Shown here one piece after another: positions 17,962 through 25,420 of a stretch of DNA of 64,000 bases (the stretch's first letter is position 1; the number at the start of each line of letters is the position of its first letter). Source of the stretch: Crocinitomix sp044361315 (GTDB taxonomy: Bacteria; Bacteroidota; Bacteroidia; Flavobacteriales_D; Crocinitomicaceae). Below the pieces are notes generated by a model. That model was not told where the DNA came from, did no database searches, and was given only the letters and a program-made list of their open reading frames with translations. A program made the translations under genes and the position numbers. The DNA lies in the NCBI GenBank assembly GCA_044361315.1, contig JBIKJA010000009.1, forward strand, positions 1 to 64,000, read 5' to 3'.

Positions 17962-18633
17962 TTAGAAATTTGGACGAAGCGGATGCGATTCGTAAAAATT
18001 ATTGATGAAATTGACCGCCTCTTGCGGGTCATCTGTCATACGTAATAAGTCCATATCTTTTAAGCTAATATTACTTTCGGCATTGAGCATGATTTTCTCA
18101 ATCCAATCAACCATTCCACTCCAATAAGCTTTTCCAAATAAAACTACTGGTTTATAATCGATTTTTTTGGTTTGCATTAAAGTTAAGGCTTCAAATAATT
18201 CATCCAAGGTACCAAATCCTCCAGGAAAAGTAATAAAACCTTGCGCATACTTAACAAACATCACTTTTCGGACAAAGAAATAATCAAAATCAACCGGGTG
18301 ATTAACGTAAAGATTGGTAGATTGCTCGAAAGGGAGCACGATGTTTAGGCCAACTGATTTACCATTTCCCTCGGTTGCACCTTTGTTACCAGCTTCCATA
18401 ATTCCGGGTCCTCCACCTGTAATAACGCCATAACCAGATTGAACAAGGAGTCGAGAGGTTTCAACGGCTTTTTCGTAATATGGATTATCAACAGCAGTCC
18501 GAGCTGATCCAAATACGGACACACATGGACCGATTCTTGCCATTTTTTCGTACCCTTCGACAAACTCAGACATAATTTTAAAAATAGCCCAACTGTCGTT
18601 ACTTCTAATCTCATTCCAATCTTTCTCTGTCAT
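17962..18633 (-). CDS. LOG-family nucleotide phosphoribohydrolase (TIGR00730)
   Basis: 223 residues. The LOG signature is complete: CVSVFGSART, GGGPGIMEAGNKGA and PGGFGTLDELFEALTLMQT. Family members cleave nucleoside 5'-monophosphates at the N-glycosidic bond; in plants the product is active cytokinin, and many bacterial copies act as general nucleotide nucleosidases. The ATG at 18633 is chosen over a TTG at 18660, because the -7-like element TATCTTGA (18664-18657) puts the transcript start near 18653, downstream of that TTG. It is followed by its own terminator. Confidence 0.88.
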   Translation of the reverse strand: MTEKDWNEIRSNDSWAIFKIMSEFVEGYEKMARIGPCVSVFGSARTAVDNPYYEKAVETSRLLVQSGYGVITGGGPGIMEAGNKGATEGNGKSVGLNIVLPFEQSTNLYVNHPVDFDYFFVRKVMFVKYAQGFITFPGGFGTLDELFEALTLMQTKKIDYKPVVLFGKAYWSGMVDWIEKIMLNAESNISLKDMDLLRMTDDPQEAVNFINNFYESHPLRPNF

Positions 18634-18738
18634 AGTTTCTTTTAATTTTTCACGTGTCAAGATAGGGAATTTATTAAATATATCGTTTCAAAAAGAAAAT
18701 TTAATCAAAGAATGATGGTAAAATACTTAGTTTGGTTT

Positions 18739-19569
18739 TTAGAAAAAATATTTAATGCCTAATTGTAATCTAAGTCCATTATATTTTCGATAGGTGTTGA
18801 AAAAAGTAGTGCTTAAATCGTTGTCTTCAATTAGTTCACTGCCGTCATCATATTCAAATATTCCACGGTTTCTAAGATTTCCTGTGGATTGAATTGAAAT
18901 CAAAGGCATTGCAATTGCGTAGTTAAAAATCAAATTGTCCCCGATAATCATATTATTACCGTAGGTAAAGGCAATCGAAAATCCATTCAACGATTCTGCT
19001 GAAAGTGTGTCGCCGTAAACGAGGTTTTTAACTTCTTTTCTTCGGTTAATAAAACTTGATTCACCTGCTGCTAAAAAATCAGCGTAAATTAATTCTTGGT
19101 TATTTTTTAAACTTGTCTGACTTACACTTAAATTGAATCCCAGGTATTTGCCAATTGGAGCAATGTTGCCTTTTACGAATTTACGTACCTCTAAATTTAA
19201 GCCCCTTTGATTGAGAATAAAGTCTTCCATAAGCAGGTAATTCTTTTCTGAATTACCGGAAACAATTTGAACAGGATAGCTCGAAATTTGGAAAGACCGT
19301 TGTCTAGAAAAACCGAAACCAACGCTCAATTCAAATTGTCTATTTAAAACACGCGAATAATTGATTGAATAACTTGGGTTTACAATTCGAATGCGTTCGT
19401 TCAAGATGGCATTTTCGCCGTCCAATTCCATGGTGTTGGTTCGTTTCAATGAAGGCACCATCCAGATATTCCCTTCGATTGAATTTAGTGCACCCAAAAA
19501 ACCAGCTTGTCCAAAACCGGAAGTCAGAATGTTAACTGTAATTAAAGATAAAATTATTTTTCTCAACAT
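18739..19569 (-). CDS. Small outer-membrane-like partner protein (OMP1)
   Basis: 276 residues: a signal peptide (cleaved after about SGFGQ), then a beta-strand-rich protein ending in the aromatic motif GLRLQLGIKYFF, as outer-membrane beta-barrels do. Its start is 1 nt past the stop of the M48 protease gene, so translation is coupled. A paralog lies at 22125-22946 in the same place behind another M48 gene. The two share GFLGALNS/GHLGSLNS, the FxLILNQ block, APIGKYLGF/APIGKYVGF and the C-terminal strand. I know no family name; a barrel or membrane partner of the protease is inference. Confidence 0.75.
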   Translation of the reverse strand: MLRKIILSLITVNILTSGFGQAGFLGALNSIEGNIWMVPSLKRTNTMELDGENAILNERIRIVNPSYSINYSRVLNRQFELSVGFGFSRQRSFQISSYPVQIVSGNSEKNYLLMEDFILNQRGLNLEVRKFVKGNIAPIGKYLGFNLSVSQTSLKNNQELIYADFLAAGESSFINRRKEVKNLVYGDTLSAESLNGFSIAFTYGNNMIIGDNLIFNYAIAMPLISIQSTGNLRNRGIFEYDDGSELIEDNDLSTTFFNTYRKYNGLRLQLGIKYFF

Positions 19570-19570
19570 G

Positions 19571-21808
19571 TTATTGGTTGTTTTTAAGGCGATATAATAG
19601 ATCGTAAATATACACTTCGATCACCCTTGATGATCCAGAAATAGCGACATCTTCTGAGCTTGAAAACTCAATTTGATCGGTAGAAGAATTGATAGAAATC
19701 GCAACAATTTGCATGTTATTTCGAATGATTATTAAATCCCCAATGACAAAAGGTAGGCAAGGTATACACAACAAACCTAATAAATGAATAGGTCCCGCTT
19801 GTTTGCGAGATTTATATCCAAAAAATCCGGTAAATACAAAGTGTTCAGTTCCATATATTTTTTCTAAATCTTTCATTAAATCGTTTGAAGAAGAAATCAT
19901 GCCTAGCTCGTCGTGTTCAACTACCTCTTGCATCCATTGAAAAATTAATCCTATTTCGTTGTATTTAGAGACGCTTTCTTCGTTTAATTGTTTTGAGTCG
20001 ATTAGGGTTTTATCCAATTCTAATTTTGGATAATCCTTGTAAAGCAAGTTAGATACTTCAACTTTGTCTTGTTCTGCTTTTTCATGATTTTCACTTTTAT
20101 TACTCGAATAATAGACAAAATAGGGATCTACTAACACTATTTTATCAAAACCTGAGTTCTCTTTGGTGTTTTTTCGTTCATTTCCATTTTCATCCATTCC
20201 TTCTTCTTCCGCAGTTCGCTCTTCCTCGGCTTTATCAAGTGCTTTAAGTTCATCGATAAATTTTTCGCTAGAAACTAAGTCAGACAAGCCATAAAGGTGA
20301 TAATCAGCTGCTGTTGAAATCGGATTATCTTTATTTTCTTTTAATTCTTGCAATTTTTTCTTGAGTCTTATTTTTTCATACTTTGAAAGCGTTGAAATTT
20401 CAATTTTGGCAATTGAATCATCAATGTCAAAAATGAGAACAGAATCTTTGATTTCACTGCTGTAAGAATTAAAAGAAACATCCTTTAACTCACTCAATTT
20501 AATATCTGAATTGATGGCTAATTCTTTTTTCATTTCCTTCTCATACAAGGCAAAGGTTTTGTCTGCTCGATATTTAAAACTCATATCGTAAGCAAATCGG
20601 TATGCGAGGATACTTAAGGCTTCTTGTTTTATTTTGCTAAAAAAGTAATGCAAGATAAAACTTTCACCCTCAATATTTTGAAGTTTTTCAGTCACCTCGT
20701 TATAACGGTTCGCATTTTTATATTTCGCTAATCCATAAAGCGCTTTTACCGTGCATAAATCGATAAATCGATTATTTGGAAATTCCTTTTTTAACAAGAA
20801 AACAGTGTACAAGGTTTTCACATATTCTCGTTGCGCCAATAAAAGGTTTAATCCTTCAAAGCGCGCTAAATGGCGAATTCGGATAAAGTCTGTTTCCGAA
20901 ATTTTGTATTTTAAATTTCCTTGTGATTTGTCATCACCCAACACTTCAAAAGCCTCATCAATACGTGTTTGGATGTTCGGGTGTGAGTGATCAGAATCAT
21001 CATAGTCTTCATCTAAGCTAATAGTGTTTGAAGTGTCTGGAAAATAGATACTTGGAATTTTGAAATATTCAGTGTTAAAAAAGTTGGTATCAAAATTTAA
21101 TTCGTTAAATGGCAAGTACGAATACAACAACATTTCAAAAGAGGTAAAAATTTCGTCAATCCCGTATTCGGTTTTTAGATAGATTTCAATACCTTTTTTA
21201 TCTGCTGCTAATTCATTTTCTTTTTTGTAGTTATTTAATTGACTGATAACTGATTTATTATCTGTTCGTTCGTATTTCCCCGTCCCATTTCTAATTTCTT
21301 TGCCTTCTACATATCCTTCTCGGACATGTTTAAGCATAAAATGTGAAGCTTCATGCGCGATGATATACGCCAATTGCGCTTCGTTTTCAAGTTGCGCCAA
21401 AAGCCCTGTGGTAAAGAAAATAATTCCTTGATCGGTTGAATAGGCATTTACTTCGGTGCTTTTCAAAACGTAAAATCGAAGTTCGTTCAGAAGTTCTTTC
21501 TCACCGCGTAAGGTATATTTGGCTACTTTATTAAGATAGTTACTTAACTCTTCATTAAATAAAATTTGCCCACTCAACAGCAATTCATCAATCGCATAGC
21601 GCGTCGATTCGAAGAATTTCTTATCCAAATCTTCATCTTCATTTGCTTCTTGATCCGTTTTAATTTTTTCGGAAGAGCGGATAAGAAAATCTGTTGGAAT
21701 TTCCCCTTTTGCTTCTAATCGCGTAAAATCATCAAAATTTTGTCCATTACTTTCATTGCTCATCAAGAGCACTGTGGTCAATAATAAACAAACATAATAC
21801 TTTTTCAT
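19571..21808 (-). CDS. Secreted M48 family metalloprotease, paralog 1
   Basis: 745 residues with a signal peptide (MKKYYVCLLL onward, cut near SNGQ). The Ste24/BepA-type zinc protease core is intact: NAYSTDQGIIFFTTGLL, the zinc motif HEASH at 152-156 in IIAHEASH, and the third ligand Glu199 in KENELAADKKGIE. After the core come about 350 residues of helices, unlike the short TPR tail of BepA. They are followed by a conserved EIGLIFQWMQEVV block and a hydrophobic hairpin near the C-terminus (LLGLLCIPCLPFVIGDLIII) that could insert in a membrane. A promoter element (TAATTTTG, 21833-21826) sits 14 nt above the ATG. It forms a coupled pair with OMP1. Confidence 0.88.
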   Translation of the reverse strand: MKKYYVCLLLTTVLLMSNESNGQNFDDFTRLEAKGEIPTDFLIRSSEKIKTDQEANEDEDLDKKFFESTRYAIDELLLSGQILFNEELSNYLNKVAKYTLRGEKELLNELRFYVLKSTEVNAYSTDQGIIFFTTGLLAQLENEAQLAYIIAHEASHFMLKHVREGYVEGKEIRNGTGKYERTDNKSVISQLNNYKKENELAADKKGIEIYLKTEYGIDEIFTSFEMLLYSYLPFNELNFDTNFFNTEYFKIPSIYFPDTSNTISLDEDYDDSDHSHPNIQTRIDEAFEVLGDDKSQGNLKYKISETDFIRIRHLARFEGLNLLLAQREYVKTLYTVFLLKKEFPNNRFIDLCTVKALYGLAKYKNANRYNEVTEKLQNIEGESFILHYFFSKIKQEALSILAYRFAYDMSFKYRADKTFALYEKEMKKELAINSDIKLSELKDVSFNSYSSEIKDSVLIFDIDDSIAKIEISTLSKYEKIRLKKKLQELKENKDNPISTAADYHLYGLSDLVSSEKFIDELKALDKAEEERTAEEEGMDENGNERKNTKENSGFDKIVLVDPYFVYYSSNKSENHEKAEQDKVEVSNLLYKDYPKLELDKTLIDSKQLNEESVSKYNEIGLIFQWMQEVVEHDELGMISSSNDLMKDLEKIYGTEHFVFTGFFGYKSRKQAGPIHLLGLLCIPCLPFVIGDLIIIRNNMQIVAISINSSTDQIEFSSSEDVAISGSSRVIEVYIYDLLYRLKNNQ

Positions 21809-21825
21809 AGCTATGATATTTAATT

Positions 21826-21833
21826 CAAAATTA
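21826..21833 (-). promoter_or_regulatory. -7 promoter element of M48 paralog 1
   Basis: TAATTTTG on the minus strand fits TAnnTTTG; predicted +1 near 21822, leader about 14 nt. It suggests this protease-OMP pair can be transcribed on its own. Confidence 0.5.
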
Positions 21834-21955
21834 CTATTAATCTATTCGGTTTAAACATAAGGTTAAAATATTTATTCATAATTCATCCTTTAAGTATTTC
21901 ATTCATGAGCGTAAACATTTATTCCCATGCTATATAACCCCTTTTCTATTAACAT

Positions 21956-22079
21956 CTAGAAAAAGTACTTTAATCCAGTTTCCAATCGAATACCATTGTA
22001 CATTTTAAAGGTGTTAAAAGGTGTGCTGCTATAATTAATTAGGAGTGATTATTAAATATTCGGATTCAAATTCATACAT
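21956..22079 (-). pseudogene. Remnant of a third OMP partner gene (3' end)
   Basis: On the minus strand the frame ending at 21956 reads STPFNTFKMYNGIRLETGLK then YFF and stop. This aligns without gaps to the C-terminus of OMP1 (STTFFNTYRKYNGLRLQLGI then KYFF). Upstream, in a frame shifted by one, YEFESEYLIITPN resembles the FEYDDGSELIEDN part of OMP1. No start or N-terminal part remains. It is a truncated, frameshifted copy left between OMP2 and M48 paralog 1. The gap 21809-22124 otherwise holds only the promoter of the next protease. Confidence 0.78.
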
Positions 22080-22124
22080 TAAGTATTCAATTTTCTTTCA
22101 AGCGCGACTGTTTTTATCGTGTTT

Positions 22125-22946
22125 TTAGAAACAATATTTTACACCAAGTTGCAACCTTATTTGATTGTATGATCTTATTGTTTCAAAAACTGTATCTTGG
22201 AGATAATCCGCGCTAATTACACCATCTTCTTTTATCAGAAAATCAAATGCCCCGCCAACTGATCTACTATAGCGATAACTCGTAAAATTCATGAAAGGTA
22301 TACTTAACCCAAAATTAAATAGTAAATGGTCACCAAGAATCCAACTTCTTCCAGCGATGAAGCACACCCCCCCAGATGTTGCCCTTTGGTCAGCGGCTTC
22401 AATATTTTCATAGACGATGTCATCAACCATGTATTTTCTACTAAAAAAATTTGAAGATTTTAATGGGCTAGATTCTTTGGCATAGATCAATTGTTGATCC
22501 TCATTTAATTTTGTTTTTGATGTATAAAAGCTAAAACCTACGTATTTTCCAATTGGAGCTATGCTTCTAAAGATATATTTTTTAAATTCAAAATTGAAGG
22601 CCATTTGATTCAAAATCAGGTCTTCCAACAATGGGTATTTTCCATCGATTGGAAGCTGTCTAGTCTGAACTGAACGCATTTTAGAGTAGCGCATTCCTCC
22701 GCTAATTTCAATTTTTCTGGTAATGACCCGATTATAATCGAAACAATAGGTTGGGTTGGCAAATCTTAATCTTTTGAAATACATTGTATCTGTACCCGCC
22801 GTTTTAATAACATTTGTCCTTAAGCGAGTTGGGTGCAAATCTATTCCTACTTTCAAGGAATTTAAAGAGCCTAAATGTCCAGCCTGTGTCAATCCGTGAG
22901 ACACCAGTCCGGACATAAAAAATATAAGGAGAATAAATCTAATCAT
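22125..22946 (-). CDS. Small outer-membrane-like partner protein (OMP2)
   Basis: 273 residues from the ATG at 22946, chosen because it gives a proper signal peptide (MIRFILLIFFMSGLVSHGLT, mature end near QAGHLGS). It overlaps the last 8 nt of the upstream M48 gene. Paralog of the 18739-19569 product: same opening GHLGSLNSL, PLLEDLILNQ, APIGKYVGFSFYTSKTKLNE and the C-terminal strand QIRLQLGVKYCF. Alternating polar and hydrophobic residues and the aromatic end suggest an outer-membrane barrel. Function unknown; the conserved coupling suggests it works with the protease. Confidence 0.74.
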   Translation of the reverse strand: MIRFILLIFFMSGLVSHGLTQAGHLGSLNSLKVGIDLHPTRLRTNVIKTAGTDTMYFKRLRFANPTYCFDYNRVITRKIEISGGMRYSKMRSVQTRQLPIDGKYPLLEDLILNQMAFNFEFKKYIFRSIAPIGKYVGFSFYTSKTKLNEDQQLIYAKESSPLKSSNFFSRKYMVDDIVYENIEAADQRATSGGVCFIAGRSWILGDHLLFNFGLSIPFMNFTSYRYSRSVGGAFDFLIKEDGVISADYLQDTVFETIRSYNQIRLQLGVKYCF

Positions 22947-25131
22947 GAAGCACAGACTTTTTATAGCGGTATAAGAGATCATAGAGATAGGATTCAATCA
23001 GTTTTGTTGACCCAGCTAATGAAATATTTTCTGAACTTGAGAATTCAATTTTTTCGGAAGCCGAGTTTAATGAAATCGCATCAAATTGAGTTTTATTGAT
23101 TCGTACTAATTTACAGGCTATAAATAGGGGCAATCCTGTCAATCCTAAATTAAAAAATTCAACACAATTACTCTCTTTGTAGTTGTATAGGGTGAAATTT
23201 GTGAAAATGAAATGTTGAGTACCGTATTTTTTTTCTATCGCTTCCATATGTTCGAAAGAGGAGGATATCATATCTATTCCTTTGTTTTCTACCACTTCCT
23301 GCATCCATTGAAAGATTAATCCGATTTCATTGTATTGCTCAACTCCGTTAGCACTAAGTTTTTTAGAGTCAATAACCGTTTTTTCTAATTTAAGTTTCGG
23401 ATATTCTTTTTCCAGAATATCCGAAAAATCTTCTCCTTTTTCTCCCGATTTTTCAAAATCTATCCCCTTTTTTTGAGAATAAAAAATCAGATAGGGATCG
23501 ACTAAAACGATTTTGTTATCTGATTCCTTGTTCTCTGCATCTTTGATTACGATTTTTTGAAGTTTATCTTCGTCAGGATTAAATATTCCTCGCGCAACCA
23601 AATCGGATAAGCCATATTGATAAAAATCAACTTTTACTATTTTCTTTTCTCCAATTGATGACTTTTTTAGCTCTTCCAATATTTTTTTTAAGCGAATTTG
23701 TTCATATTTGGAAAGATCTGAGTTTTCAATTTTGGCAATGGAATCATCAATATTGAAAAGTATTCTTGAGTTTTCCGTATAAATTTCTTCGCGGAATGAG
23801 ACACTTTTTAGGTCTTCTATGTTTAAATCGGAATGAAAGATTAATTCATTTTTCATATCCGTTGAGTACCGTTCAAACATTTTGTCTTGAGGATATTTGC
23901 AATGCATGTCATATATATGTCGAAAAGCTATTACACTCAATTGTTGTCGGTCGATTTTCTGAAAAAAATAATGAAGTATAAAACTTTCTCCTTCAATTTC
24001 TTTAATGTCTTTTGTCACCTCGTGATACCGTTTCGCATTTTTATATTTCGATAAACCATACAGCGATTTCACCAGACATAAATCTAAAAACCTATTATTC
24101 GGAAATTCTTTTTTGAGAAGGAAAATATCATAAATGGCATCCACATATTCTCGTTGAGATAACAATAAATTGAGCTGTTCAAATCGCGCTAAATTTCTAA
24201 TCCTAAAAAAATCCGATTCAGAAATTTTATATTTCAATTCACCATTCGATTTGTCGTCGCCAAGCACTTGAAACGCCGCGTCTATTCGAGTTTGAATATT
24301 TGGATGGCTATGATCTTCGTCGTCGTAATCTTCTTTTAAAGAAATAACACTTATCGTATCAGGAAAAAAGAAACTAGGTATTTTTAAAATGTCGGTATTA
24401 AAAAAAGTAGAGTCAAACTTTACTTCGTTGAAAGGCAAGTAGGAATATAGCAACATTTCAAATGATGTAAAAATTTCATCAATATGATAATCAGTTTTTA
24501 AATAAATTTCAATGCCTTTTTTATCTGCAGCCAACTCATTTTCTTTTTGATATTTACTCAATTGACTTATAATTGATTTATTATCATTTCGCTCGTAATT
24601 CCCGGTACCACTGCGAATTTCTTTGCCCTCTACATATCCCTCTCGAACGTGCTCGAGGATATAATGTGAAGCTTCGTGAGCTATAATAAAAGCAAGTTGA
24701 GCTTCGTTCTCTACTTGTGCCAAAAGTCCAGTTGTGAAGAAAATTATTCCTTGATCAGTCGAATACGCATTTACATCCGTACTTTTTAGAACGTAAAAAC
24801 GAAGTTTATTATAGATACCAGTTTCACTTCGTAAGGTATATTCCGCTATTTTGTTTACATAAATGCTTAATTCCTCGTTGAACAGAATATTACCACTAAG
24901 TAGAAGTTCATTGATAATATAACGCGTCGAAGCAAAGAAAACATTATCTAAGTCTTCATCTTTATTAGATTCTTGATCACTTTTAATTTTTTCATATGTG
25001 TTAATTAGAAATTCATTTGGAATTTCACCCTTAGCTTCTAATCGCGTAAAATCATTTAAATCTTGGGCTTTTAGTGTTCCAAAAGAACTATAAAAGGCTA
25101 ATAACAGGATAATTGCAATCGTTTTTTTCAT
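22939..25131 (-). CDS. Secreted M48 family metalloprotease, paralog 2
   Basis: 730 residues, closely similar along its whole length to paralogs 1 and 3. It has a signal peptide ending near TLKAQ, NAYSTDQGIIFFTTGLLAQV, the zinc motif HEASH followed by YILEHVREGYVEGKEI, and ENELAADKKGIEIY. The helical middle and the IGLIFQWMQEVVE block are kept. The C-terminal hydrophobic stretch (FFNLGLTGLPLFIACKLVRI) is more divergent than the core. It overlaps OMP2 by 8 nt. A near-consensus promoter (TAAAGTTG, 25158-25151) precedes the ATG by about 16 nt after the predicted +1. Confidence 0.88.
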   Translation of the reverse strand: MKKTIAIILLLAFYSSFGTLKAQDLNDFTRLEAKGEIPNEFLINTYEKIKSDQESNKDEDLDNVFFASTRYIINELLLSGNILFNEELSIYVNKIAEYTLRSETGIYNKLRFYVLKSTDVNAYSTDQGIIFFTTGLLAQVENEAQLAFIIAHEASHYILEHVREGYVEGKEIRSGTGNYERNDNKSIISQLSKYQKENELAADKKGIEIYLKTDYHIDEIFTSFEMLLYSYLPFNEVKFDSTFFNTDILKIPSFFFPDTISVISLKEDYDDEDHSHPNIQTRIDAAFQVLGDDKSNGELKYKISESDFFRIRNLARFEQLNLLLSQREYVDAIYDIFLLKKEFPNNRFLDLCLVKSLYGLSKYKNAKRYHEVTKDIKEIEGESFILHYFFQKIDRQQLSVIAFRHIYDMHCKYPQDKMFERYSTDMKNELIFHSDLNIEDLKSVSFREEIYTENSRILFNIDDSIAKIENSDLSKYEQIRLKKILEELKKSSIGEKKIVKVDFYQYGLSDLVARGIFNPDEDKLQKIVIKDAENKESDNKIVLVDPYLIFYSQKKGIDFEKSGEKGEDFSDILEKEYPKLKLEKTVIDSKKLSANGVEQYNEIGLIFQWMQEVVENKGIDMISSSFEHMEAIEKKYGTQHFIFTNFTLYNYKESNCVEFFNLGLTGLPLFIACKLVRINKTQFDAISLNSASEKIEFSSSENISLAGSTKLIESYLYDLLYRYKKSVLHD

Positions 25132-25321
25132 AGAATGTATAAAATCAACTCAACTTTACTTGATTTACAAATAATTTACAATCTAGAAATTTGTCATGCA
25201 AAAAAGCAATAATAAGTAGGTTTCTGAATACAATTTTAAGGATAAAAAATTAATTAATGTCCATCATTGCCAGTAAGTAACAAATTAATAATCTTAAAAT
25301 GGGATTTTTTAGGCCATTGAA

Positions 25322-25420
25322 TTAGATCAGAAATTTCAATCCCAATTGGAACCTAAACTATTCACTTAGGTTGTTGGTGTTGTAGAAAATTAATTTACGT
25401 TTCTTCGGCTCAATCATCAA
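25322..25420 (-). pseudogene. Remnant of a fourth OMP partner gene (3' end)
   Basis: Directly behind M48 paralog 3 the minus strand reads LIFYNTNNLSE, an in-frame TAG (25358-25360), then FRFQLGLKFLI and a stop (25322-25324). Against the C-terminus of OMP1 (FFNTYRKYNG, LRLQLGIKYFF) this aligns without gaps. It is in exactly the place a partner gene would take, so paralog 3 once had an OMP that has been deleted down to its last codons. The remaining gap 25132-25321 holds the promoter region of paralog 2 and nothing else I recognise. Confidence 0.75.
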
